Shown: piece by piece, positions 8,800 through 16,028 of the stretch
Numbering within the stretch: the first letter of the stretch is position 1
Layout: every line of letters starts with the position of its first letter
Assembly (NCBI GenBank): GCA_963662605.1
Contig: OY759785.1
Span: 3,162,001 to 3,226,000, forward strand
Length of the DNA stretch: 64,000 nt
Direction: 5' to 3'
DNA from: G963662605 sp963662605
Lineage (GTDB): Bacteria; Bacteroidota; Ignavibacteria; Ignavibacteriales; Ignavibacteriaceae
The notes under the pieces: generated by a model
What the model saw: the letters and a program-made list of their open reading frames with translations, nothing else
Databases searched by the model: none
What the model was told of the DNA's origin: nothing
Translations under genes and position numbers: made by a program

Positions 8800-8844
8800 T
8801 TCGGCGATAGCTCTCCCGACAAGTCGGGACGGCTGTTAACCGAA
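8800..8844 (+). repeat. Partial tRNA-Asn copy with a palindrome replacing the D-loop region
   Basis: TTCGGCGATAGCTC (8800-8813) and GGCTGTTAACCGAA (8831-8844) match the 5' arm and anticodon arm of the intact tRNA next door, but the 15 bases between are replaced by the palindrome TCCCGACAAGTCGGGA (8814-8829). The T arm is missing. It cannot be a working tRNA. Confidence 0.75.
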
Positions 8845-8854
8845 AAAAACATAT

Positions 8855-8926
8855 TCCGCGATAGCTCAATGGTGGAGCATTCGGCTGTTAACCGAAGGGT
8901 TGCAAGTTCGAGTCTTGCTCGCGGAG
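8855..8926 (+). tRNA. tRNA-Asn (GTT)
   Basis: The 72 bases fold as a cloverleaf. The acceptor TCCGCGA pairs with TCGCGGA, the D stem is GCTC/GAGC, the anticodon stem TTCGG/CCGAA encloses CTGTTAA with anticodon GTT, and the T stem GCAAG/CTTGC encloses TTCGAGT. The discriminator base is G. CCA is not encoded. A terminator follows directly. It is the only intact copy among several broken ones in this kilobase. Confidence 0.95.
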
Positions 8927-8927
8927 C

Positions 8928-8957
8928 AAAAGGTCTGATGAAAATCAGGCCTTTTTT
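8928..8957 (+). terminator. Intrinsic terminator after tRNA-Asn
   Basis: AAAGGTCTGAT and ATCAGGCCTTT form a hairpin (one G-T pair) followed by a run of T, beginning two bases after the tRNA discriminator base. Confidence 0.85.
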
Positions 8958-8973
8958 GTTTTTAACCTTGTTT

Positions 8974-9029
8974 CTCGGCTGTTATCCCGAACGAGTTCGG
9001 GATGCAAGTTTCCCGACACGTCGGGACTC
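8974..9029 (+). repeat. Broken tRNA-Asn copy with two palindromic insertions
   Basis: CTCGGCTGTTA (8974-8984) and TGCAAGTT (9003-9010) are tRNA-Asn bases. Between them lies the 18-base palindrome TCCCGAACGAGTTCGGGA (8985-9002), and after them TCCCGACACGTCGGGA (9011-9026). The first palindrome occupies the same position as in the minus-strand copy at 8328-8345. Confidence 0.75.
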
Positions 9030-9038
9030 ACAGAGCAT

Positions 9039-9077
9039 AAAATAGAAAACCCCGACATCGTCGGGGTTTTCTATTTT
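9039..9077. terminator. Bidirectional intrinsic terminator, 18-bp perfect stem
   Basis: AAAATAGAAAACCCCGAC, loop ATC and the exact complement form a perfect stem with A/T tails on both sides. It could end the minus-strand ATP-grasp transcript as well as read-through from the tRNA. Confidence 0.8.
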
Positions 9078-9101
9078 AAACTTCTCATGAAATCGGCTCA
9101 T

Positions 9102-9137
9102 GTCTTGCCTGCCCGCCCATTGGCGGGCTCGCGGAGC
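9102..9137 (+). repeat. Fragment of tRNA-Asn 3' end with a GCCCGCC/GGCGGGC palindrome
   Basis: GTCTTGC (9102-9108) and TCGCGGAGC (9129-9137) are contiguous in the intact tRNA but are split here by an insertion containing the inverted repeat GCCCGCC/GGCGGGC (9111-9128). Confidence 0.7.
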
Positions 9138-9147
9138 GTAATCTTTT

Positions 9148-10203
9148 TTACTTTTTCCCTCTTGCCAACGCCAATTGAATAAGCTTATCTAATGCCTTTT
9201 CGTAAGGGTAGCCAGCCGCCTCTGCCGAGCGCATGAATCCGGCTCCCTCGCTCAAATCGGGATTCGGGTTAGCTTCGAGCACAAATACTTCGCCATCGGC
9301 ACGCAGACGCATATCCACCCGGGCATAATCGCGGAGGTGAAGGACGGAAAAGGCTTTCAAGGCGATTTTCTCAATTTTCGCGAGAAGCTTTTTCGGCAGT
9401 TTCGCCGGACAAATGGGGATGGTTTTATGATATGCTTCATGGAGCGAATCCCATTTAGCCTGATAGCTGACAATATTTTCCAGATGGTCGGGCATAGTAG
9501 AAAAGTCAATTTCGCTGATAGGCAGAACAACGGTCTCTTTATCGCCCAAAACCGATACATTGAGCTCACGGCCTTCTATGAACTCTTCCACCAGCGCCGG
9601 CTGCTTAAATTCATTGTGGACGTGTTTTATGCGCTTCCTGAGGCTTGCCAGGTCATGTACCACGGAGGCATTCTCAATACCCACGCTCGCGTCCTCAAAA
9701 AGCGGTTTTACGATTAGTGGATAATTCAGGTTATGTGTTACTTTCAATGTCTTTACAACCGGGAATATCTCGAACGCCGGAGTCTGGATGCCGTTAGCAA
9801 TGAGGATTTTCTTCGCTAAAAGCTTGTTTTGGCATGTAGCGAGGGCAATCGGCGGGGCACCCGTGTACGGTACACCGTACAGGTCAAACAACCCGGCAAC
9901 GTTCATTTCGAGCTTCGGCTGACCATGGAAAATCTCCACAAAGTTGAATACCACATCCGGTTTGTACTCCTGCAGGGCGTTGAGAAGCACGTCTAAATTG
10001 TCATTTACGTTCAGGGATTTGACCTCATAGCCCAGAGAAGCGACTCTCTGCCCCATCTGGTCGTACTCGTCCATGGGGGTCACATTTTCAATTTCAAAGT
10101 ACGGTTTGAAATTTAAATTTGACTTTTCAAGTTCAGATTTGTAAATATATAGTTCTGGATTCGTTTCATTATACAGGAGCAGTACTTTACTTCTTGTTGC
10201 CAT
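9148..10203 (-). CDS. ATP-grasp ligase, D-alanine--D-alanine ligase-like
   Basis: A 351-residue cytoplasmic ATP-grasp enzyme starting MATRSKVLLLYNE. A 20-residue longer frame exists from an ATG at 10263, but it is not family-like and would leave no room for a promoter. Landmarks are the VVFNFVE and GVPYTGAPPIALA segments, the substrate-side NKLLAKKIL helix, the ATP-binding YPLIVKPLFEDASVG strand-loop, EEFIEGRELNVSVLG, and the metal-binding YARVDMRLR and VFVLEANPNPDL block. This matches D-Ala-D-Ala ligase superfamily peptide ligases. Whether it makes D-Ala-D-Ala is doubtful: it sits outside any cell-wall cluster and lies divergent from a C39-like protein. A role in joining some other amino acid or peptide is equally possible. 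Confidence 0.75.
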   Translation of the reverse strand: MATRSKVLLLYNETNPELYIYKSELEKSNLNFKPYFEIENVTPMDEYDQMGQRVASLGYEVKSLNVNDNLDVLLNALQEYKPDVVFNFVEIFHGQPKLEMNVAGLFDLYGVPYTGAPPIALATCQNKLLAKKILIANGIQTPAFEIFPVVKTLKVTHNLNYPLIVKPLFEDASVGIENASVVHDLASLRKRIKHVHNEFKQPALVEEFIEGRELNVSVLGDKETVVLPISEIDFSTMPDHLENIVSYQAKWDSLHEAYHKTIPICPAKLPKKLLAKIEKIALKAFSVLHLRDYARVDMRLRADGEVFVLEANPNPDLSEGAGFMRSAEAAGYPYEKALDKLIQLALARGKK

Positions 10204-10286
10204 AACGGTATCCGGTATTAAATAATAATATTTAAGTTTTAAATTACAACATAAACTTCTCATTAAAAACTGAGTAACCCCGACAG

Positions 10287-11123
10287 ATGAGTTTTTATCC
10301 GCAGCCGAATAAATATCAGTGCGGCCCGTTCGCGCTGAAGTATGCCCTTGTTATGCTTGGTCAATTTAAAGATGAACACAACATCGCGCATAAAGCAGGT
10401 TCAACATGGTGGTATGGCACGGATGAAATCGGTTTGGCAAAAGCAACGAGAAGTTTTCATTGCCGGATGGTGCACTTTAAAAGTTCCGAGCCTGCCGACG
10501 CGATCAAATTGCTTATCCGCCAAATTAAAAGAGGTCGCCCCTGCATTCTCAGCGTGGACAACTGGGAACACTGGTTTACCGTTATCAACTACGATCATAA
10601 TAAATTTATTATTGTAGACAGCGGGCTTGAAAAAGTAATTACTATCTACTCCGCGCGCCAGCTTATTAAGCGATGGAGATTTTACGATGAAGAAGAAGAT
10701 GTTTACCGCTTCGATGGGTACGCTCTTATTTCCACGACCAAGGTAACGACCAAAGCAAACTTTACTCTTGAAAAAGCAAAGCAGGTAATGCAAAAACGGA
10801 ATCAGGATCTCGCGGTAAAGTGGGATAAGTATTTTAACGACCTGATAAATATCTGCCGCCCCTTAACTCCGAACGCGCAAAAGACCATGTCGCTGAATGA
10901 ATTTCTCAGAAGAAATGAGGCTCTGTTAGTCGAGCAGGTGGCAAACTGGCATGGTGCGCCGACCTATCCCGAGCTGAAAAAGATTTTGACGAATATGAAG
11001 TTTGTGGCAGAGGTGTATGATCTGCTTATATATGTGAAAGACCAGAAGAAAGCGCTTGTTGATCTTGCATCGCTGCTGATGATGTACTCCTGCGGCAAGT
11101 ATGGGATGGACCCGATTTACTAA
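10287..11123 (+). CDS. Peptidase C39-like cysteine protease-fold protein
   Basis: A 278-residue protein whose first 140 residues fit the C39-like papain fold. Gln11-Cys12 in YQCGPFALKYAL is the oxyanion-hole/nucleophile pair, His95 lies in DNWEHWFTVI and Asp111 in FIIVDSG, completing a catalytic triad. The remainder (about 150-278) is helical and of unknown role. There is no signal peptide and no ABC-transporter domain, unlike bacteriocin-processing C39 peptidases, so it probably acts in the cytoplasm. The gene diverges from the ATP-grasp ligase with 83 bases between the preferred starts, a layout suggesting shared control and perhaps a make-and-cleave relationship. Its substrate is unknown. 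Confidence 0.65.
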   Translation: MSFYPQPNKYQCGPFALKYALVMLGQFKDEHNIAHKAGSTWWYGTDEIGLAKATRSFHCRMVHFKSSEPADAIKLLIRQIKRGRPCILSVDNWEHWFTVINYDHNKFIIVDSGLEKVITIYSARQLIKRWRFYDEEEDVYRFDGYALISTTKVTTKANFTLEKAKQVMQKRNQDLAVKWDKYFNDLINICRPLTPNAQKTMSLNEFLRRNEALLVEQVANWHGAPTYPELKKILTNMKFVAEVYDLLIYVKDQKKALVDLASLLMMYSCGKYGMDPIY

Positions 11124-11128
11124 GTCGG

Positions 11129-12214
11129 TTACTGCGCGGCTAAAAATTTATCAATCGCATTAATTACCGTCTGTCGAGTAATCATTTTCATACACTCACC
11201 GGTTTTATCTTTACAGGCATACTCAAAACCTAAATTCAAACACGGTGCCCCATGATACGGGCTTGTAATTGATATAGAGTTTTTATTCAGCGGTCCCCAC
11301 CTTAGATAATTTACAGCTCCGTGCAGTGCAATCAGGTTAATACCCACCGCGGCACCGAGATGCATAATACCCGTATTAACCGAAATCATCAGGAACGAAT
11401 TGCGGAGTAGTTCGGCAGTTCCGGTAATTGATCTGCCTGCATCATTGACAACGCGGCACTCGCCGCATAATGCCATAAGTTCTTTAATGGACGGTTCATC
11501 ATTTTTTGAACCCGAAAGGTATGTGGTAAAACCCTTACTATGCAAATAACGGATAATAAAAGCCCAATTTTCATTATCCCATTCCCTGCGATGAGATTTT
11601 GTCCCGCCCGATTTCATATGAATAATTACCCGCTTATTATCAAGCTCCCGTGGTACGGAAAATTCAATAGCAGGCAGGTTGGCAGCATTTTCAAAATGCC
11701 CCCAGCATAAATTTCTCAGGTTCATAACTTCATGCACGGCATCATTATGATGTATTGCTTCGTCAAATCCGTAATGTCTGAATTGCCCACCGGTTTCAAA
11801 TCCCCGCTTGTATTTGGCTTTTGCAAAAAAAGTGAAAATTGCGCTTAATCTGGTCCACTGCCCAGCATCAATAAATACATCATGTTCTTTTTTGCGAATC
11901 GTTTTAACCGTGTTTAGAATTTCAGAATAATTGAGTGGAATCAATTCATCGGAGTATCCTATTAATTTTGCCGTTTCAACTACGTTAACCGGAAGATATA
12001 ACGTTATATGAATAAAGGGATCATATTGTTTTATGTCACGAAGAAGAGATTGAGTCAAAATAGTATCGCCGATGGCAGGAGTTAAGAGTATAGCGACACG
12101 CTCAACAGATTTCGGGCATTTCGTTTTAGAATGGAAAAGACTAAGAATTTTTAAAACCGGAATGCCGATGTAGCGATCCAATTTTTTTAGTAAAACATTA
12201 CCGCGAAGTTTCAT
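11129..12214 (-). CDS. Glycosyltransferase family 9 (heptosyltransferase-like)
   Basis: A 361-residue GT9-type protein. The N-terminal Rossmann domain contains the family GDTILTQSLLRDIK motif. The C-terminal nucleotide-sugar domain contains IIHMKSGGTKSHRREWDNENW and SVNTGIMHLGAAVG, where the histidine is conserved in the ADP-heptose binding region. GT9 enzymes usually add heptose to lipid A-core. It acts at the inner face of the cytoplasmic membrane. It ends five bases from the convergent C39-like gene and lies alone. The exact sugar donor is inferred from family only; members outside proteobacteria often have unknown donors. Confidence 0.8.
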   Translation of the reverse strand: MKLRGNVLLKKLDRYIGIPVLKILSLFHSKTKCPKSVERVAILLTPAIGDTILTQSLLRDIKQYDPFIHITLYLPVNVVETAKLIGYSDELIPLNYSEILNTVKTIRKKEHDVFIDAGQWTRLSAIFTFFAKAKYKRGFETGGQFRHYGFDEAIHHNDAVHEVMNLRNLCWGHFENAANLPAIEFSVPRELDNKRVIIHMKSGGTKSHRREWDNENWAFIIRYLHSKGFTTYLSGSKNDEPSIKELMALCGECRVVNDAGRSITGTAELLRNSFLMISVNTGIMHLGAAVGINLIALHGAVNYLRWGPLNKNSISITSPYHGAPCLNLGFEYACKDKTGECMKMITRQTVINAIDKFLAAQ

Positions 12215-12313
12215 GATGCGTGAAAATTATAGTGATGCCTGATATAATGGGCTAAAATGGAAATGGGAAATAATTTATAGAACTGTCCAAGAAGTTTGCT
12301 GCTTACGCCGCCT

Positions 12314-12469
12314 CTATTGTTCAGTCAAAAAATAAAGAATAATATTGAGAACTATAATAGCCGAAATAACGAAGAAAATGAGTGCTTTCCGCTCTCTTCT
12401 TTTTCTTTCCATGTGTATTTCGCCCCCAAGCTCCGGAATTTCTTTTTTACCGTTTAATTTTTTAAACAT
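12314..12469 (-). CDS. Small single-pass membrane protein (51 aa)
   Basis: A short gene reading MFKKLNGKKEIPELGG, then a strongly basic ERKRRERK stretch and one hydrophobic helix (about residues 30-48) before LTEQ. The charge pattern places the N terminus in the cytoplasm. No homologue is recognised. It lies alone between the GT9 and RsmB-like genes, in a stretch otherwise free of genes. The composition and the sharp TM boundary argue that it is real, but expression is unproven. Confidence 0.5.
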   Translation of the reverse strand: MFKKLNGKKEIPELGGEIHMERKRRERKALIFFVISAIIVLNIILYFLTEQ

Positions 12470-12619
12470 AGATAAACTTGAATTAGATTAATGTATCTGG
12501 AATATAACCGTGCTGACATCAGCGAATCATTGAGAAAATTCAATAATTATTTGTTCGGAACTGAAAGATAGCAAAATTAATCATTAAAAAACAATAATAT
12601 TAATTTGCCACTCAACCAA

Positions 12620-13897
12620 TCACTCCGCCGAAATAGCCGGTTTTCGTCTTAATTTCGCAATATAAAAGCCATCAAACCCGCTTTCCGCAGGTGAGACTTT
12701 TTTGTCTTCGAGCAGCTCAAATCCGTCATTCAGCCGCAGAAATTTTTCGACCTGCTTTTCATTTTCCGATGGGAAAATGCTGCATGTCGAATACACCATA
12801 ATGCCGCCGGGCTTAACGATTCTGCTGTACTTACTGATAATCTCTTCCTGTGTTGCCCTTATCTGGTTAATCGAACCAATGTTAAGCTTCCATTTACCAT
12901 CCGGGTGTCTGCGTAATACTCCGCTGCCGGAGCATGGCACATCTAAAAGAAGGCGGTCGGCAGAGTCGTACAAACGTTTAATTACCTTCGTGGAATCAAT
13001 TATGCGGGTCTCAACAATTTCAATACCGTCTCTTTTTGCACGATGCCGTAGTTCACCAAGGCGTCTGTCGGTTATATCAAGCGCGATAATTTTACCTTTG
13101 TTTTTCATCAGCGATCCGATGTGCAGCGCTTTACCTCCGCTGCCGGCGCAGGCATCAACAACGCGCATCCCAGGTTCAATATCCAATGCTTCGGCAACTA
13201 ATTGTGAAGAGGCATCCTGAATTTCGAAAAGGCCGTCTTTAAAAGCCTGAGTCATAAAAAGGTTTGACTTGTTCATCAGCAATAAGGCATGCGGATGACC
13301 GGGTATTTCATTAACATGAACATTCTCGTTTTCCAGAATATCCATAAGCTCCGGTTTGGTAATCTTCAAAGTATTTGTCCGGATAACAACATCGGCCTTT
13401 TGATTGAGAACCGGTAATTCTTTTTCCCACCGCTGCTCTCCAAGTTCGGCCGTCCCGAATTCATCTAACCAGTCAGGGATTGATTCACGAACAACACGTA
13501 GTGCTGAAAGTTCTTCCTTTTTCCGGGTAAGTTCTTCTACACTAAGATGCTCTGTATAAAGCCATTCGGGGACTTCCAGTCCTGCCAGTGTAAAATGGAT
13601 AGCTAAAATTTTATCGAGATGTTTTGGTGATTGCGCATCGTACGTGCCGTTTATCGCGTGAAGCATCCGCCAGTTACGCACAATAGTATATGTGGTTTCG
13701 GCGATAAATTTACGGTCACGTCCGCCCCACTTTTTGTTGGATTTTATCACGAAATCAATAACGTGATCGGCGAACCGGTTTTCGAAAAATATCGCGGTTA
13801 AAGCCTGTTTTACGGCTTCTATGAGGTTTTTATGAAGAGTCACAATAGTTCTTATTTTTTGAAAAGTAATATGTAATATACGGCTAATTTTTTGCAT
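12620..13897 (-). CDS. 16S rRNA m5C methyltransferase, RsmB/NOL1-NOP2-Sun family
   Basis: A cytosine-C5 methyltransferase. The N-terminal part resembles the NusB-like helical RNA-binding region of RsmB. The SAM-binding motif is VVDACAGSGGKALHIG. Motif IV is DVPCSGSGVLRRHPD and motif VI is YSTCSIFPSENEKQV, and the two cysteines in PC and TC are those that release and attack the cytosine. RsmB modifies C967 of 16S rRNA (E. coli numbering); the exact site here is inferred. The frame extends to a TTG at 13966, but those residues are not family-like. ATG 13897 is preferred, and a GTG at 13843 is also possible. Single-gene unit. Confidence 0.85.
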   Translation of the reverse strand: MQKISRILHITFQKIRTIVTLHKNLIEAVKQALTAIFFENRFADHVIDFVIKSNKKWGGRDRKFIAETTYTIVRNWRMLHAINGTYDAQSPKHLDKILAIHFTLAGLEVPEWLYTEHLSVEELTRKKEELSALRVVRESIPDWLDEFGTAELGEQRWEKELPVLNQKADVVIRTNTLKITKPELMDILENENVHVNEIPGHPHALLLMNKSNLFMTQAFKDGLFEIQDASSQLVAEALDIEPGMRVVDACAGSGGKALHIGSLMKNKGKIIALDITDRRLGELRHRAKRDGIEIVETRIIDSTKVIKRLYDSADRLLLDVPCSGSGVLRRHPDGKWKLNIGSINQIRATQEEIISKYSRIVKPGGIMVYSTCSIFPSENEKQVEKFLRLNDGFELLEDKKVSPAESGFDGFYIAKLRRKPAISAE

Positions 13898-14233
13898 TAC
13901 TGAGCCTTGAGTCACGCAACAATTTTTAAAAATAAACTCACCCCCATCCCCTCTCACACCAAGCAATGCTGTTAACTTAACGATTTGTTTGTCATTCCGT
14001 AAAATCTGACGGGAGAATATAAAGCGAAGAGGATGGTTTCGTTCGTCAGATTTATACGTTCGCAGAATCCCCTTGGGAGAATCCAGGTTAAAATCAACTG
14101 AGGGCAGAATTGATTCCGGATATCCGTCTGCCGACGGATTCTCCCGTTAAATTAGAAAAGCGGTTTCACTATCTTTAAGGCTAAGCACGCAAAAAGCGTG
14201 GAAAATTGTAGACTCAAAAAGAAAGGAAACCGC

Positions 14234-15274
14234 ATGGCAAAATATAGTAAAAATGATAATGTCAAAGAGACAACGCAAGTTGTTAATTCATACACGGGTT
14301 ATGATCATTACATAGCCGTGGACTGGTCGCAAAAAACGATGGCAATAGCCAGAATACACAGTACGCAAAAAGACAAAATACGTCTTGCCGAGTACGAAAG
14401 CGACGTAAAGACATTACAGAGAATGCTCCGGGAACTAAAAGGCACAAGCGTTTTGGTACTGGAAGAAAGTTCGCCGGCACATTGGCTGTATATTAAACTG
14501 CATGATAGTGTTACAAAAATAGTAGTCTGTGACCCATACGTAAACAAGAGCTTGAGCATAGGGCCAAAAAATGACCGGATAGATGCAGAAAAATTGTGCC
14601 GACTATTGTATAACGGTATGATAAGAGAAATTTACCATAGCCTTGAAAAGGTGCATGAACTCAGAAAATATGTTAGTTCCTACATTGACCTGGTAAAAAT
14701 GGGAGTCCGGCTTCAAAATCAAAATGCCGGGTTTTTAGCACAGGAAGGAAAAACAAAACGTCAGAAAGTAGCAGAATCAGATACCGAGGCCAGCCGATTC
14801 ATTATACAGCGTCTTGAGGAAGCGATAGAACTTTACCAGAAGCAGAAAGATGAATATGTCACCCTATTCGGGAGTATGTGCAAAAAGAACAGCATGTTAA
14901 AGAACTTATGCAGTATACCGGGTATAGCGGAAATATCGGCAGTCAAGATATGGGCAACCATGATAGAGCCGAGGCGCTTTAAGACGGCAAATAAATATCT
15001 GGCATATTGCGGACTGGTAAACTACAAGAGAGAAAGCGGCGGCAGGGTATATGGTGTGCGCCGCCCGAGATTCTCCAGAGTCTTGAAAGAAGTATATAAA
15101 ACAGCAGCCATCGTGGTCGTTAACGGACAAAACCCGTTACGGTCATATTATGATGGTCTCATAGAGAAAGGACACAGTGACCATAATGCCCGTCATGCCG
15201 TAGCCCGGCAGATAGCCAAGATCAGTTATGGTGTGGCTAAGACGGGAACGAAGTATCAGGCAAAAGATACATAG
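14234..15274 (+). CDS. IS110-family DEDD recombinase (transposase)
   Basis: A 346-residue IS110-family recombinase. The N-terminal RuvC-like domain carries the acidic set: Asp in IAVDWS, Glu in VLEESS, and the Asp residues in NDRIDAEKL. The C-terminal Transposase_20 domain includes the LCSIPGIAEISAVKIWA helix-hairpin-helix-like segment, LAYCGLV, and RESGGRVYG with the conserved serine that acts as nucleophile in characterised members. The start at 14234 is chosen for the AAAGAAAGGAAAC ribosome-binding stretch; an upstream GTG at 14198 is unlikely. The protein should insert DNA guided by an RNA encoded in the same element. The gene is full length, so the element may be active. Confidence 0.9.
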   Translation: MAKYSKNDNVKETTQVVNSYTGYDHYIAVDWSQKTMAIARIHSTQKDKIRLAEYESDVKTLQRMLRELKGTSVLVLEESSPAHWLYIKLHDSVTKIVVCDPYVNKSLSIGPKNDRIDAEKLCRLLYNGMIREIYHSLEKVHELRKYVSSYIDLVKMGVRLQNQNAGFLAQEGKTKRQKVAESDTEASRFIIQRLEEAIELYQKQKDEYVTLFGSMCKKNSMLKNLCSIPGIAEISAVKIWATMIEPRRFKTANKYLAYCGLVNYKRESGGRVYGVRRPRFSRVLKEVYKTAAIVVVNGQNPLRSYYDGLIEKGHSDHNARHAVARQIAKISYGVAKTGTKYQAKDT

Positions 15275-15642
15275 CTTTGATTGCTTACGGTGTTCGTTGG
15301 GTACTATAAAAATATGTTCAATAAATAAAACCGGCTCAGATTTTTGGGAGAGAGAACTCAAATCCCTTTGTTACAGTCCATCTGAGTGGATATAGTACAT
15401 TCTCCCGTTTAGTCCTCTCCTGCTTTTACATCTGGAATTTACCGTAGTGGGCCGCTAAAGGCTACAACTCAAATAGACGCATAGAAAAAGTTAATCGAGT
15501 AAAGGAAGCCAGGTTTTAGGAGCAGAAACATAGTAGAAGCCAATGGGCACGATACCGTGAAACCAAAGTCAAAACGACTGATTTTTCTAAAGAAAAATCT
15601 TTAGGGGAGATTATTTTCTTCTTGACTTTCTTTTCTATAGAC
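15275..15642 (+). ncRNA. Candidate guide (seek/bridge) RNA region of the IS element
   Basis: The 3' non-coding region of IS1111-type elements encodes the RNA that directs insertion. Here ATTCTCCCGTT (15399-15409) is identical to the left insertion junction 14138-14148, including eight bases of target. AATCCCTTTG (15361-15370) matches the complement of the right target CAAGGGGATT at nine of ten positions. The two flank a small hairpin, GTCCA-TCTGAG-TGGA. ATAGAAAA (15481-15488) and GTTAA (15490-15494) match the element's own ends, as donor guides would. A hairpin at 15580-15599 lies near the 3' end. Exact RNA ends are not known. Confidence 0.55.
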
Positions 15643-15808
15643 AAGGGGATTCTGCGAACGGAATGACATACTAATTTTTACTAGCTCAACTATTTCCTTG
15701 GTGTCTTCTCATAAAAAGTCACATGACATTCCTTTCGCCGGACGAAATTCTGCTTTTTGCATCTTTTTCATCATATTTGCATCTAAATAATTGAAAAATG
15801 GAGTTTAT

Positions 15809-16018
15809 ATGGTAAAAGAAAAATTAGTAATTGAGGGCATGTCCTGCAATCATTGTGTTATGGCTTTGAAAAAAGAATTGACCAAGAATGATATTACAGT
15901 TATCGAAGTAGGAATCGGATTTGCGGAAATCGAATTTGATGAGTCTAAAGTTGCTGATAAAAAAGTATCCGACGCAGTGGCTGAGGCCGGATTCACATTA
16001 GTAAAAACTGAAAAGTAA
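15809..16018 (+). CDS. copZ: Copper chaperone CopZ-like (HMA domain)
   Basis: A 69-residue heavy-metal-associated domain protein. GMSCNHC (residues 10-16) is the metal-binding loop with the CxxC pair, and the ferredoxin-like beta-alpha-beta fold follows. It binds Cu(I) and hands it to the adjacent P-type ATPase. ATG 15809 is chosen because GGAG lies 6 bases upstream; an in-frame TTG at 15791 is less likely. It ends 10 bases before the ATPase start, so the two form an operon. It begins about 140 bases after the dispersed repeat. Confidence 0.85.
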   Translation: MVKEKLVIEGMSCNHCVMALKKELTKNDITVIEVGIGFAEIEFDESKVADKKVSDAVAEAGFTLVKTEK

Positions 16019-16028
16019 GAAGTCTGTT

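Larger units (their letters stand above)
14146..15642 (+). mobile_element. IS110-family insertion sequence (IS1111-type ends)
   Basis: Ends were set by comparison with the uninterrupted repeat at 61855-62015. Homology stops after GGATTCTCCC at 14145 and resumes at AAGGGGATTCTGCG (15643), giving about 1497 bases. No target duplication longer than about one base is seen, as expected for this family. TAGAAAAG lies 7 bases in from the left end (14153-14160), and its complement lies about 5 bases in from the right end (15630-15637). Such subterminal inverted repeats are typical of the IS1111 group. One DEDD recombinase gene and a 370-base 3' non-coding region follow. Confidence 0.8.
13991..15667. 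repeat. Dispersed repeat split by the IS110-family element
   Basis: GTCATTCCGTAAAATCTGAC at 13991 and ACGGAATGAC ending at 15667 are the two ends of a repeat that appears uninterrupted at 61855-62015. The left part is 13991-14145 and the right part 15643-15667; removing the insertion gives about 180 bases. The left part also carries GTCAGATTT, pairing with AAATCTGAC, and the module CGCAGAATCCCCTTGGGAGA (14061-14080), the complement of the insertion target. It looks like a non-autonomous (MITE-like) repeat without coding capacity. Confidence 0.75.

Noticed and set aside
13898..13966. N-terminal extension of the RsmB-like protein from a TTG codon
   Set aside because: The added residues are not family-like and ATG 13897 is available.
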